From Ignavibacteriae bacterium HGW-Ignavibacteriae-4 (GTDB lineage: Bacteria > Bacteroidota > Ignavibacteria > Kapaibacteriales > UBA2268): a stretch of DNA of 52,384 nucleotides. Within the stretch, counting starts at the first letter, position 1. Every line of letters begins with the position of its first letter. Under the pieces are notes generated by a model, which was not told the DNA's origin, did no database searches, and saw nothing but the letters and a program-made list of their open reading frames with translations. Location of the stretch: the NCBI GenBank assembly GCA_002839765.1, contig PGYR01000023.1, forward strand, positions 1-52,384, read 5' to 3'. Shown here piece after piece: positions 24,137 to 34,329 of this stretch. The position numbers and the translations under genes were made by a program.

Positions 24137-26914
24137 GTGAAAACTAAAATATTATTTTACACCATTTCGATTGTATTATTTGCTTTGTGCCAAAATGTTA
24201 TAGGACAAGGTAGAGGTAAATTAATAGGGATTGTTAAAGATAAAACCACAAATGAATCGTTGATTGGAGTTAATATAATAGTAGAGGGCACTTATCTTGG
24301 AGCTTCTTCCGATATTGATGGTAAATATTATATTATTGGTGTTTCGGCCGGCACATATAATATAAAAGCGTCGTTCATAGGTTATAACTCTGTTACCGTT
24401 AAAAATGTTAGGGTTCAAACTGACCTAACAACCGAAATTAATATTGAATTGGAATCAACTTCATATGAAACCGAGACAGTTGTTGTCTCGGCGGAGAATA
24501 AGCTTGTTCAAAGAGATATAACTTCTACAAGACGCACAATAACCAGTGAAAATATGAGTCATGTTCCCGGTCTCGAATCGAGCGCTGATATTTTTAAACT
24601 AAATGGTGGAACAGTTCTCGGCGGAGCGCCTCAATCTCTTCAACTGGCAAATGGAACTCAACTTCAGGTAAGAGATGAAAGTGTTAAAGACGTTCATATA
24701 AGAGGGGGGCGAGGGGGCGAAATACTATTTATGGTCGACGGTATGCCTGTAAACCACCCATTGTATGGCGGTAGAATGGTGCTTGATCTTAACGTGAACG
24801 CGGTTGAACAGATTGAGCTTTTAACCGGAGCTTTTAGTGCCGAATATGGACAAGCTCAATCGGGTGTTGTAAATATAACAACAAAAAAAGGTGGCACTAA
24901 ACTGCATGGCGGTTTTGAATATAAAACAGATGATTTTAATTTTCTGCCCGAAAACTATAATACACATTACGGCTCGTTTAATATTGGAGGTCCGGAATTA
25001 ATAACAGGTCAATTACTTCCTCTTTTTGGTATAAAATCTCCCGCGTCTTTAAAATTCTTTTTAACAGCCAACGCAACACTAACAAACACTGAATATAATA
25101 ATCACAAAAAAAGAGATGATTTCTCAATCTTTGGGATTAATACTATTGGTAAACAGGACAACTCTAAAAACATTACAGGTAAAATAGACTGGGATGTGAC
25201 AAATAATATAAGAACAACGATTAGCTATAATGGCTCCTGGAAACAATGGAGCGCTTTCAGTTGGGAGTGGATAAACTATCCTGATCATATGGTAGAATAT
25301 AAAAGAGATAATAATAACGGCAATATTCTTGTTAGCCATGTTTTATCACAAAAAACGTTTTATTCGCTAAACCTCGGCTATCTTGGAATTAAATATAATA
25401 GTTCGTTAGACGCATTAACTCCTGATAAATTTTGGGTTATAAATCAAGATACAGTTTATTCGAAAGTGTTGGCACCTCAAAATGATCCCTTAACTCAATT
25501 TAGAGATGATAAAGGCTACGAAACTTTGTGGCGGGATGATAATACAAAAACTTATACAGTTAAATTTGATTTCACTTCACTTTTTCATCCGGAGCATTTA
25601 ATAAAAATCGGATTCGACGCTCAATTTCATGATATCAGTTATGTCGATATTCAGGATGGCGGTTATGAATTATCAGATTATGGAAGGTATTTATATTTAA
25701 ATGATAATTATTCAATTGCACCACCAGGACCGTATAAAGAATTTGGGCAATATAGGTGGGTATTTGACGTTAAACCTATTGTTGGCGGACTTTATGTGCA
25801 AGAAAAATTTGAAAAAGAATTTATGGTTATCAACGCCGGTGTGCGTGCCGACTGGTTTTATATGGGCAACAGTGTTGATCAAGCCGATTGGAAAGCGCAA
25901 TGGAAATCTGCCACAGGTATGAAAGCTGACTGGAATTTGTTAAAAGTTAAACTTAGTCCTCGTTTTGGTATTTCATTTCCTATTCAGGAACAAACTGTTA
26001 TCTTCTTTTCCTACGGACATTTTTCTCAATTACCAGAACTGCAATATTTCTACAGAGATCCATACTCGGGTGGTTTAACTGGAAATCCGAAACTCGATTA
26101 TGAACAAACAATTCTATATGAATTTGGATTAACTCATGAACTCTTTGAGAATTGGGCCATTGATATAAAAAGTTATGCAAAGGATATAAGTAAACAAGTT
26201 GGCACAACTCAATTATTATCAGCCTCAGGCTTACCTGTGGCTTTATATGATAATGTGGGTTATGCCCGTGCAAGAGGACTTGAGTTTGAATTGAATAAAG
26301 GAAGTTCTTATCATACAAGCGGTAAAGTTACATATACGGTTCAATGGGCAAATGGATATTCTTCATCCGCATTTGAAGATTATATTAGATCAACTAATGA
26401 TTGGCCTAATCCAATTAGAGAAAGAAGATTGGACTGGGATGTACGTCATCAATTAATTTTCCAGGGATCCTTATCCGCAACCCAGGATGATCCGATTACA
26501 CTTTTTGGATGGGAGATGCCTACCGATTGGGACTTAACCTTCTTGGCAAGTTTAAGTTCTGGACAGCCTTATACTCCATTTTCCTTAGATCCAGCCATTC
26601 TACAAGTGACCGAGAATACAGCCAATGGACCAATAACTTTTTCAGCGGATGTAAAATTTATCAAAAGTTTTGAAATATTGGGCGGTAAGTTTTCATTCTC
26701 AGTCGATGTATTTAATCTGTTTGATCAGAATAATGTTAACATTTATTATGGATTTAATACAGATACAGGTAAACCTTATAAATACGGCGATGTTAACGAA
26801 GCTACAAGCGGTAAATCTCAATTTTACGATTGGTTCACAATGTTTAAAAAACGAGATCCACGACAATTTACGACCGGAAGATATATAAAGTTCGGCGTAA
26901 GATGTGATATCTAA
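24137..26914 (+). CDS. SusC-like TonB-dependent outer-membrane receptor
   Basis: The protein starts with GTG after AATTAGGAGC and has a signal peptide (ends VIGQ). A carboxypeptidase-regulatory-like domain follows (~25-112, with GVNIIVEGTYLGASSDIDG), then a plug domain (~115-250, with VHIRGGRGGEILFMVDG and VEQIELLTGAFSAEYGQAQ) and a ~650-residue beta barrel. This is the layout of SusC/RagA-type receptors that import oligosaccharides with energy from TonB. No SusD-like gene follows; two lipoproteins precede it instead. The length (925) fits the family. Confidence 0.88.
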   Translation: MKTKILFYTISIVLFALCQNVIGQGRGKLIGIVKDKTTNESLIGVNIIVEGTYLGASSDIDGKYYIIGVSAGTYNIKASFIGYNSVTVKNVRVQTDLTTEINIELESTSYETETVVVSAENKLVQRDITSTRRTITSENMSHVPGLESSADIFKLNGGTVLGGAPQSLQLANGTQLQVRDESVKDVHIRGGRGGEILFMVDGMPVNHPLYGGRMVLDLNVNAVEQIELLTGAFSAEYGQAQSGVVNITTKKGGTKLHGGFEYKTDDFNFLPENYNTHYGSFNIGGPELITGQLLPLFGIKSPASLKFFLTANATLTNTEYNNHKKRDDFSIFGINTIGKQDNSKNITGKIDWDVTNNIRTTISYNGSWKQWSAFSWEWINYPDHMVEYKRDNNNGNILVSHVLSQKTFYSLNLGYLGIKYNSSLDALTPDKFWVINQDTVYSKVLAPQNDPLTQFRDDKGYETLWRDDNTKTYTVKFDFTSLFHPEHLIKIGFDAQFHDISYVDIQDGGYELSDYGRYLYLNDNYSIAPPGPYKEFGQYRWVFDVKPIVGGLYVQEKFEKEFMVINAGVRADWFYMGNSVDQADWKAQWKSATGMKADWNLLKVKLSPRFGISFPIQEQTVIFFSYGHFSQLPELQYFYRDPYSGGLTGNPKLDYEQTILYEFGLTHELFENWAIDIKSYAKDISKQVGTTQLLSASGLPVALYDNVGYARARGLEFELNKGSSYHTSGKVTYTVQWANGYSSSAFEDYIRSTNDWPNPIRERRLDWDVRHQLIFQGSLSATQDDPITLFGWEMPTDWDLTFLASLSSGQPYTPFSLDPAILQVTENTANGPITFSADVKFIKSFEILGGKFSFSVDVFNLFDQNNVNIYYGFNTDTGKPYKYGDVNEATSGKSQFYDWFTMFKKRDPRQFTTGRYIKFGVRCDI

Positions 26915-26951
26915 ATAAGAATATGTACAATAATTTTTTTTAGGACATTTA

Positions 26952-28727
26952 ATGATAAAGAAGATTTCTATAGTCGCTGTTATTATGCAAATCCTAATAG
27001 GATTTACGGCTGCGCAAGAGGCAACTTTTGATTGGAAGATGCATAATGTTGGCAATGTTCGCCAAGTAGTTACAAACAGAGGCGGATTAAATGCCAAGGG
27101 AGATGCAACTTTTGACTACAAGGGATTATTAAACTGCGAGCATCCGCTAAACAGTAATATGGAACATATTACAAATACAGGACTTTGGGTTGGTGCTGTT
27201 TTGAACGGAACCAGGTCAGTTTCCTTGGCAGATGGAGAAAGCGGAATTATTCATGAATTTTTTCCTTCAGCAGAGCCATGGGATACTGTGTGGGTTGTAA
27301 ATAAAAGGCAAGAAGTAGATATCCCTTATTGGCCTGGTTATAAAGGAATTTCTGATCAGGATTTTGTTTGCAGATATAATGATTATGGGCCAATAAGTCA
27401 GCGATTAACTGAGCATAGACCTTTATACGTTGATGTAATTCAAAGTACACATGCGTGGGCTTCTCCTCCACTCGATGAAACCATTGTTGTAGACTATTAT
27501 ATTATTCCAACAAAGTACGATTTAGAAAATGTATACATAGGCGTATACATGAACGGTAATGTTGGTTATGTTTTGGATAATAGTTACGGTTTAGACGATG
27601 AGTCTTTCTTTAGAAATGGAGAAAAAATTAGTTTTTGCCGTGATTTGCCCGGTGGTCCGGACGGTTCAGCTACAACAGTCGGGGAAAAATTTTACGTACC
27701 TGGAAATCCTAAAAAAACTACATATTACTGGTGGAATGGTGTTAAAGGATCTCCACCTGATAGGGATAATGATAAATATATTCAAATGTCTTCCGGAGAA
27801 ATAATGGAAGATCAACGAAGTACTGGGGACGGAACAAAGTCAATGGTAGCATTCGGCCCTTATGAAAAATTAGCTGTCGGTGACACGCTGCATTTGGTTA
27901 TGGGACTGTTACTTGGCGAGAATGAAAGTGATATTATTGCAAAAGGAAAATATTTAACTCAGCTTAAAGAAAGGAATTATAAAGTTCCATCCCCACCTCC
28001 AAGTCCCGTGCTTACAATTGTTCCCGAAGACAAAGGAGTTGTTCTGGATTGGACACCAAAACCGGATTCAAATCCAGAAGAATTTACCGATCCGGATAGA
28101 GCTGATGGAGTGGAAAAACCATTTGAAGGATATAGACTATATAAAAGCACTGTCGGAACAAGTGGACCTTGGACTTTGCTCGATCAATACGATATTGAGG
28201 ATGATTATGGACAAAATACAGGACTCCACCATTCATATAAAGACGTTGGTTTGCTTAATAATATCGAATATTACTATACAGTTACCGCATACACTTTACC
28301 CGACGAAACGATAGATTTTCCAGAGTTAGAATCGGCAAAAACAGTTAGTAGTAAAATAGTAACACCCGGTACACCTCCACCTGCGTCTGTTGGAAAAGTT
28401 GCGGTTGTTCCAAATCCTTACCGTGGGGACATGGCATACTATTCTTATAATCCTCCTTGGGAAAAACCACCAGGAGGAAGACGCTGGTTAGAACAAGATA
28501 GGAGAATTCAGTTTATAAATTTGCCAGAGTATTGCGAAATTAAAGTTTATACTGTCTCCGGAGATCTTATCTACACAATTAGGCATGAGAATGCTTCCAG
28601 AGGATATGAGGATTGGAATCTCACATCCAAAGTTGGGCAGGCAATATCCAGTGGAATTTATCTATATACGGTTGAAGACCTGAATAATGGAAAAGTTCAG
28701 GTGGATAAGTTTGTTGTTATAAAATAA
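26952..28727 (+). CDS. Secreted protein with FN3-like domain and T9SS-type tail
   Basis: Signal peptide (ends FTAAQ). The N-terminal ~340 residues match no domain I know; they are rich in aromatic and Gly residues (LNSNMEHITNTGLWVGAVLNG). A fibronectin-III-like segment follows (~350-470, LDWTPKPDSNPEEF ... GYRLYKS). A C-terminal FlgD-like/T9SS sorting domain (~480-591) starts VPNPYRGD and ends SSGIYLYTVEDL. Proteins of this build are common in Ignavibacteria next to SusC-like receptors and PorV-like barrels, as here. A role at the cell surface is likely; the exact function is unknown. Confidence 0.7.
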   Translation: MIKKISIVAVIMQILIGFTAAQEATFDWKMHNVGNVRQVVTNRGGLNAKGDATFDYKGLLNCEHPLNSNMEHITNTGLWVGAVLNGTRSVSLADGESGIIHEFFPSAEPWDTVWVVNKRQEVDIPYWPGYKGISDQDFVCRYNDYGPISQRLTEHRPLYVDVIQSTHAWASPPLDETIVVDYYIIPTKYDLENVYIGVYMNGNVGYVLDNSYGLDDESFFRNGEKISFCRDLPGGPDGSATTVGEKFYVPGNPKKTTYYWWNGVKGSPPDRDNDKYIQMSSGEIMEDQRSTGDGTKSMVAFGPYEKLAVGDTLHLVMGLLLGENESDIIAKGKYLTQLKERNYKVPSPPPSPVLTIVPEDKGVVLDWTPKPDSNPEEFTDPDRADGVEKPFEGYRLYKSTVGTSGPWTLLDQYDIEDDYGQNTGLHHSYKDVGLLNNIEYYYTVTAYTLPDETIDFPELESAKTVSSKIVTPGTPPPASVGKVAVVPNPYRGDMAYYSYNPPWEKPPGGRRWLEQDRRIQFINLPEYCEIKVYTVSGDLIYTIRHENASRGYEDWNLTSKVGQAISSGIYLYTVEDLNNGKVQVDKFVVIK

Positions 28728-28803
28728 ACTGAAATAATATTATTAAATCTCCGACTCAATTGAGCGGATAAAGAGTGTAAGATTAATTTAACCAGGTTTA
28801 ATT

Positions 28804-29724
28804 ATGTTTAGAAAAATTTTAGTTGTTGTTATGCTCATTCCAGTATTTTCATTTGCTCAATACGAAAGACCGGGGAGCACGGATGGACAATTTCTGAAAA
28901 TTGGTGTCAGTCCTCGCGGAACGGCTATGGCTGATGCTTACATCTCAGTTGTTGATGGGGCAGAAGCCGCTTATTATAACGCCGCAGCTCTTGCTTGGCT
29001 TCAGGGAACCGATGTTGTATTTAATCATACCGTTTGGTTCGCGGGCATAAATCATGATTTTATTGCGGCTGCAAAAACATTTGGGGATGCTGGTACTTTT
29101 GGTCTATCCGTAACTGGACTTTATACTGATGAGATGAAAGTCAGAACTCCTTTACAGCCGAATGGTACGGGTGAGACATTTTATGCGGGAAATTATAGAG
29201 TGGGTTTAACTTATTCTAGGTATTTTACAGATAAAGTTACAATCGGGCTAAATCTCAATTACATCAATTTATCACTGCATAAAGATTTTTCCGCCGAAGC
29301 TGTTTCTATTGATATTGCAACAATGTATAAGTCGGAATTCAGGGATTTTACTTTCGCGATGCAAATTTCAAATTTCGGATCTGATATTAAATATGTAAAT
29401 GAATCATATCCATTGCCAACAAACTTTACTTTTGGAGCAAGTATCAATGCAGTTGAACTTGAAGCACAGAAATTGTTAGTATCCTTTTCTGCCGTAAAAC
29501 CAAATGATGGTTCTCCCTTAATGCAAGTAGGTTCCGAATGGAATTATAATAATACTTTTTTCCTTAGAGGCGGATATAATATTAATCATGAGGTTGCTTC
29601 TTTTACATTCGGGACAGGTTTCAAAATAAATTATGCTGAATATAGTTTTAGAACAGATTATTCATACAGCAAATATGAGTTGCTTGGTGGTTCTCATAGA
29701 TTTGGATTAGCTGTTAGAATATAA
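28804..29724 (+). CDS. PorV/PorQ-family outer-membrane barrel
   Basis: The 306-residue protein has a signal peptide (ends FSFAQ), the family opening FLKIGVSPRGTAMADAY and EAAYYNAAALAW, and alternating beta strands to a C-terminal aromatic-rich end (HRFGLAVRI). PorV and PorQ are barrel partners of the T9SS that help sort or attach cargo to the surface. Its presence directly after a T9SS-tailed protein suggests a locus-specific sorting or attachment partner rather than the housekeeping PorV. No gene or clear terminator is seen in 29725-29995; a TATAAT at 29970-29975 could be part of a promoter for the enzyme genes. Confidence 0.8.
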   Translation: MFRKILVVVMLIPVFSFAQYERPGSTDGQFLKIGVSPRGTAMADAYISVVDGAEAAYYNAAALAWLQGTDVVFNHTVWFAGINHDFIAAAKTFGDAGTFGLSVTGLYTDEMKVRTPLQPNGTGETFYAGNYRVGLTYSRYFTDKVTIGLNLNYINLSLHKDFSAEAVSIDIATMYKSEFRDFTFAMQISNFGSDIKYVNESYPLPTNFTFGASINAVELEAQKLLVSFSAVKPNDGSPLMQVGSEWNYNNTFFLRGGYNINHEVASFTFGTGFKINYAEYSFRTDYSYSKYELLGGSHRFGLAVRI

Positions 29725-29995
29725 ATCCATTTGTTAAAATAGAACAAATTATTAAGGATGGTTTTGAAATTCTTTTTTAAAATAAGTGAACAACTCTAGC
29801 ATAAATATTATTACTTCGTTTTATGAAGAAGATAATTATGGCACCGATTAAATAATGTATTCTTGTGAGATTTTATAGACGATTCTTATTTATAAAAATT
29901 TTAGAAATAACGGTTGGTTTTGATGAATAATGATTTTTAATAACTCTAAAAAAACCCTGCAATTTTAAGTATAATATTTAACTCTAGGAGATTAT

Positions 29996-31966
29996 ATGAA
30001 ATTTAGAACCATTTTATTATTCCTTTCTTCTTGGGTAATATTATTTTCATCCCTTCTTTCGCAAACACAATTGGAAAAAATAATTTCTCCGTCAAATTTA
30101 CCCTATCTGAAAAAATCTAAATTAATTCAGATATCCAGCTATGATACAACGGGGGGTAACAACGATAGAATAAATATCCATAGTGGAAATACCGCGGTGC
30201 TTGCGGATATTGAGGGACCAGGTGTTATAACCAGAATATGGGTGACAATTGATTCTAGAGATCCATATTTTCTGCGAAGAATATTATTAAGAATTTATTG
30301 GGACGGTGAAGAAAATCCTTCTGTTGAAGCTCCAATCGGAGATTTTTTCGGTAACGGGTTTCAATATACGCACTATTATTCTGCATTTGCTGGTATGACC
30401 AGCGGCGGTTATTTTTGTTATTTACCCATGCCTTTTAATAAATCAGCGAGAATAGAAGTTGTAAATCAAACAGGCGAGGAAGTGTACGCTTTCTATTATC
30501 ATATCGATTATCAAAAATTAGAAGAACCATTAGATAAAGATATCGCTTATTTCCACGCTCAATGGAGAAGAGATATCAGAACCAACAATAATGAAAATTA
30601 TTTAATTCTTGACGCGGAAGGAGAGGGGCATTTTGTTGGCGTAAATATGAATATGCAGCCTTATAAAAACAGTTACTGGTATTTGGAAGGTGACGAAATG
30701 ATTTATGTGGACGGAGAGCAGTTCCCGTCTGTTTACGGAACTGGCATGGAGGATTATTTTACAAGCGGCTGGTATTTTAAAAATGGTGAATACAGCGCTC
30801 CATACCATGGCTTAATTATGAAGGATGATTCTACTAGCAGAATTGTAGCTTACAGATATCATATAGGGGATGCAGTACCGTTCAAAAAATCGATTAAAGT
30901 TACAATTGAACATGGACACGCTAATGAAGAAATCGCTGATTTCAGTAGTACGGCTTTCTGGTATCAAATGGAGCCACATAAAAAATTTGAAAAAATACCC
31001 AACGGAAATTTAAGGATACCCCTTAGAGCAACAATACCCAATGGTTTATACGAAGCAGAAAATATAAAACCCTCAGATTGTAATCTCCAATTTAATGTTG
31101 AAGATATGAGTGAATACGGACCGGAATGGAGCGGTTTAAAACAATTGAGAGTGGAAGGGGAAAAAGAGAATGATATGTTCTCTCTTAATATTCCAGAGTC
31201 CGAGGAAAATGCGTACAATATAACTTTGTTTTATACAACAGGTCCAAATTATGGTGATGTAGAAATATTTAGTGAATTAAATAAGATTGGCGTATTCTCT
31301 GGATACAATAAAGATGTTATGCCAGGCGGCAAAATAGAATTACCGAATGTAAAATCAGGAAAAGATAATACAAAATTAAGTTTTAAAATCTCCGGGAAAG
31401 ATAAAAAATCTTCCGGTTATGCAGTTGGTCTTGATGGATTTAAACTTGTTCCTGTAAGAGAATATATACCGGAATGGTATATGATAGGTCCTTTTGCTAA
31501 CCCAAGAACTTCAGATATTGATCGAAAAGGTTTAGATACCGAATATCCGCCTGAAAAAGAAATTGATTTACAAAAAACTTATTCGGGGAAGGATGGTCAA
31601 CAAATAAAATGGACGTCAGAAAAAACTCCTGAATCCGGTCAAATGTCACTTTGGGAAAAATATACTCCTTCTGAATTCGTTGTGGCTTATGCACTTACAT
31701 ATGTGTATTCACCTGAAGATCAAAGAGTTCAATTCTTTATTGGGTCGGATGACGGCTCCAAAGTATTCCTGAATGATAAGGAGATATATAGATTTCTGGA
31801 TGTTAGAATCTCCGCGCCCGATCAGGATAAAGTTATCCTAAACCTTAAAAAGGGTTGGAACAAATTATTATTAAAGATAGAAAATAATTTTGGCGGTTAT
31901 GCCTTTTATGCGAGGATTTTGGATAAAAAAGGAAACTTAATAATTAATAAGGATCAAATTAATTAA
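29996..31966 (+). CDS. GH172 (DUF2961) family glycosidase
   Basis: Strong AGGAG site and signal peptide (ends LLSQ). Residues ~30-400 match the DUF2961/GH172 family: ADIEGPGVITRIWVT, IYWDGEENPSVEAPIGDFFG, and the hallmark YGTGMEDYF (Glu252) with a second conserved acid in EHGHANEE (Glu305). GH172 members act on alpha-D-fructofuranose or alpha-D-arabinofuranose linkages through a jelly-roll double domain. The C-terminal ~200 residues form an extra beta-sandwich (EWYMIGPFANP, IGSDDGSKVFLN) like a PA14-type carbohydrate-binding module. It opens the enzyme part of the locus. Confidence 0.85.
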   Translation: MKFRTILLFLSSWVILFSSLLSQTQLEKIISPSNLPYLKKSKLIQISSYDTTGGNNDRINIHSGNTAVLADIEGPGVITRIWVTIDSRDPYFLRRILLRIYWDGEENPSVEAPIGDFFGNGFQYTHYYSAFAGMTSGGYFCYLPMPFNKSARIEVVNQTGEEVYAFYYHIDYQKLEEPLDKDIAYFHAQWRRDIRTNNNENYLILDAEGEGHFVGVNMNMQPYKNSYWYLEGDEMIYVDGEQFPSVYGTGMEDYFTSGWYFKNGEYSAPYHGLIMKDDSTSRIVAYRYHIGDAVPFKKSIKVTIEHGHANEEIADFSSTAFWYQMEPHKKFEKIPNGNLRIPLRATIPNGLYEAENIKPSDCNLQFNVEDMSEYGPEWSGLKQLRVEGEKENDMFSLNIPESEENAYNITLFYTTGPNYGDVEIFSELNKIGVFSGYNKDVMPGGKIELPNVKSGKDNTKLSFKISGKDKKSSGYAVGLDGFKLVPVREYIPEWYMIGPFANPRTSDIDRKGLDTEYPPEKEIDLQKTYSGKDGQQIKWTSEKTPESGQMSLWEKYTPSEFVVAYALTYVYSPEDQRVQFFIGSDDGSKVFLNDKEIYRFLDVRISAPDQDKVILNLKKGWNKLLLKIENNFGGYAFYARILDKKGNLIINKDQIN

Positions 31967-32233
31967 ATGTTCGAAATTTTTACACATTATAGAATAACAC
32001 TATTCATTGCTACTATGTCTAAACACATTAATTTTATGATTCATTTCGTTTATGTTTCAATGCGAATCAATACGCGGAATAATAATTATTCAAATAATCT
32101 TCAACTTTTAGCTTTTTTACTGCCGGCAGCTCTGTTTGCCAATCAACTTCTTATGGAGGATAAAAAAGAAATTACACTAGTTCCATATGGTGCAACCTCA
32201 CATAGAATAATACTTTTTCAGACTGTAAGATAA
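31967..32233 (+). pseudogene. Probable leftover tail of a lost glycosidase gene
   Basis: The 88-codon frame starts directly after the stop of the GH172 gene but lacks a signal peptide and looks unlike a protein at its start. Its last ~25 codons (KKEITLVPYGATSHRI, then a short end) resemble the C-terminal end of GH127/GH146-type glycosidases (LVPYG.T.LRI..FP). I read it as the stub of a deleted enzyme gene. A short real gene cannot be excluded. Confidence 0.35.
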
Positions 32234-32251
32234 AACTATTAGGAGTGTAGT

Positions 32252-34318
32252 ATGATAAAATATTTCCGAATTATTTTTATGGTTACCCTAATATTCGGGG
32301 TTCAGGTAAAATTGTTTTCCCAAATACATATTAACAAGGATATCGATATAATTAATGAAATATCCGCCGGCAATATTAACGTTTCCATTTATCCGGAATC
32401 CCTTAACTCGGAGATAAATAAATTATTTGATGGACAACCTTTTACTGAGTTTGGAATAAATGATGATGATTCAATAGAGGTTACAATATCGTTCAAAGAC
32501 CCAACTAGAATTTTTAAAAGTAAAACATTTTTTATGATTTACGGCGGTCAGTGGTCATTGGCTACAGCAAATAATTTGGAAGATTTAAAAACTAAAAAGA
32601 ATTCCTTTAAAGCTTGGGTAACTGATAAACCTTATAATGGTTTTCAATGGGATTCTACATCTTTAAATAACGAAGAAGTTAGCTTTATAAAACTTACTGC
32701 CAGAAACCTCTCAGCTAAAATTGTACATCTGGGTGAATGGAAAATTCAAATAGAGAAAACTTTGGTTTCTCTTGTAATTAAGCCCGACTTACCGAGGCTT
32801 TTACCTGGAACACATCTTACATTAAAAGTTGGAATGCTGGATGAGTTCAATAATTATTATGATTACAATTTAGGTGAAAGTCTGGTCTGGTCATCAGAAA
32901 ATTCGAACGTGGCCTCTTTTGAAGATGAATTTAGTGTTCTTACGGGTAAAACACTTGGCACCACAATTGTTTCAGTAAGAACCGCTTCAAACAAACTTAG
33001 CGGTAATTCTGTAGTTTCTGTGGTAAATGATTTTGAAGCTGAAAAGGCTGATAAAATTACAGTTAAGGTGGCGGTTGTATATCAAGATCCTATGGTTACA
33101 ATGGGCACAAGACTTCACACAAAATTTAACTGGTTCGATCCCAAACCAATGGTTCAGCAACTTGTTGATGAATATAATACATTCAGCGGCGGTGTTATTG
33201 ATTTTAAAATTGTGGAAGTCCATGACGATCAGTTTTTATTCACTCGTTTAGATTCGACTTATATGACAACAAATCAGCTGGTTACATATTTTAACGAGCC
33301 GGGATGGGCTACAATAAAAAGTTTAGCTGAAAAAGAAAACCGGATAAAATTTGATTATAAAGCGATGATTGAATATTACGATTTTTATAATAAAAGACAA
33401 AAAGGTGACATAGATGAAGTATGGGTGTATACTTTCCCGTTCGGCGGCATGTATGAATCCCAATTAGTTGGCAAAGAGGCTATCTGGTGGAATTCACCTC
33501 CTATAAAGGATGTTCCTGCAGACTTTACAAAATTAATTTCAGTAATGGGTTGGAACTATGAACGAACAGTAGATTTAGCAATGCACAGTTTTGGTCATCG
33601 AATGGAAAGCGCTGTTAGAGCAGCTTACGGCAGGTGGGATGTACATAATGCTAATCCTAATGGTTGGGAAATATTTACAAGTATTGATAAAGAACTGGGT
33701 AACAGAGCTCACATAGGAAATATACATTTTCCGCCTAATGGAACAAGCGATTACGATTATGAAAATACAAGAGTTGTAAAAACTTTTGCTAAAAACTGGA
33801 AACGTTATCCTAATTTACTAGATCAATATGACATGGTCAGTTGCAGCGAATGGAACTGCAATCAGCTTGGATATATGCGCTGGTGGTTTTCACACATTCC
33901 TCGATTTAAGGGTATAACAGACGGTGTTTTAAATAATTGGTGGCATTACTTTGTTGATTACCAGGGCGCTATAAAACTGGCCGCTAATTCACCGGTAGTT
34001 AGTGTTAAAGATGAAGTAAATTCTGCTATTCCCGAAAAATTTCACCTGAATCAAAATTATCCAAATCCGTTTAATCCAACAACAACAATTTCATTTGAAC
34101 TGCAAACTGCAGGGAGCGTTACGTTAACAATTTATAATTCATTGGGTCAAAAAGTTGAATCATTGTTGAATAATTCTGAGTTGTCAGCCGGAATTTATCA
34201 AACGCAATGGGAACCCAAGGTCGCATCAGGAATATATTTTTGCCGTATTTCCACTAATGACAAAAATAATTCGACATCAAACAACTCAAATATTATAAAA
34301 ATGATGTTCTTAAAATAA
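32252..34318 (+). CDS. Secreted protein of unknown family with HxxxHRxE motif and T9SS tail
   Basis: GGAGTG site and signal peptide (ends LFSQ). A beta-sandwich module (~25-170, with FDGQPFTEFGINDDDSIEV) precedes an Ig-like domain (~170-265, SSENSNVASF). The core domain (~270-580) is followed by a T9SS sorting domain (~590-688, NYPNPFNPTTTISFEL). The core shares long blocks with the next gene: MGWNYERTVDLAMHSFGHRMES (His445, His449, Glu452), FPPNGTSDYDY, YMRWWFSHIP and DGVLNNWW. The HxxxHRxE arrangement looks like a metal or catalytic site, but I know no characterised family with it. Its place among glycosidases suggests an enzyme or binding protein acting on the same polymer. Confidence 0.65.
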   Translation: MIKYFRIIFMVTLIFGVQVKLFSQIHINKDIDIINEISAGNINVSIYPESLNSEINKLFDGQPFTEFGINDDDSIEVTISFKDPTRIFKSKTFFMIYGGQWSLATANNLEDLKTKKNSFKAWVTDKPYNGFQWDSTSLNNEEVSFIKLTARNLSAKIVHLGEWKIQIEKTLVSLVIKPDLPRLLPGTHLTLKVGMLDEFNNYYDYNLGESLVWSSENSNVASFEDEFSVLTGKTLGTTIVSVRTASNKLSGNSVVSVVNDFEAEKADKITVKVAVVYQDPMVTMGTRLHTKFNWFDPKPMVQQLVDEYNTFSGGVIDFKIVEVHDDQFLFTRLDSTYMTTNQLVTYFNEPGWATIKSLAEKENRIKFDYKAMIEYYDFYNKRQKGDIDEVWVYTFPFGGMYESQLVGKEAIWWNSPPIKDVPADFTKLISVMGWNYERTVDLAMHSFGHRMESAVRAAYGRWDVHNANPNGWEIFTSIDKELGNRAHIGNIHFPPNGTSDYDYENTRVVKTFAKNWKRYPNLLDQYDMVSCSEWNCNQLGYMRWWFSHIPRFKGITDGVLNNWWHYFVDYQGAIKLAANSPVVSVKDEVNSAIPEKFHLNQNYPNPFNPTTTISFELQTAGSVTLTIYNSLGQKVESLLNNSELSAGIYQTQWEPKVASGIYFCRISTNDKNNSTSNNSNIIKMMFLK

Positions 34319-34329
34319 TTAAGGTATTC

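Noticed and set aside
25701-25922. Second + strand frame inside the SusC-like gene
   Set aside because: It overlaps the well-supported receptor frame and encodes nothing recognisable.
26724-26740. AATGTTAACATT palindrome as an operator
   Set aside because: It lies inside the receptor gene and lacks the central CG of the three operators.
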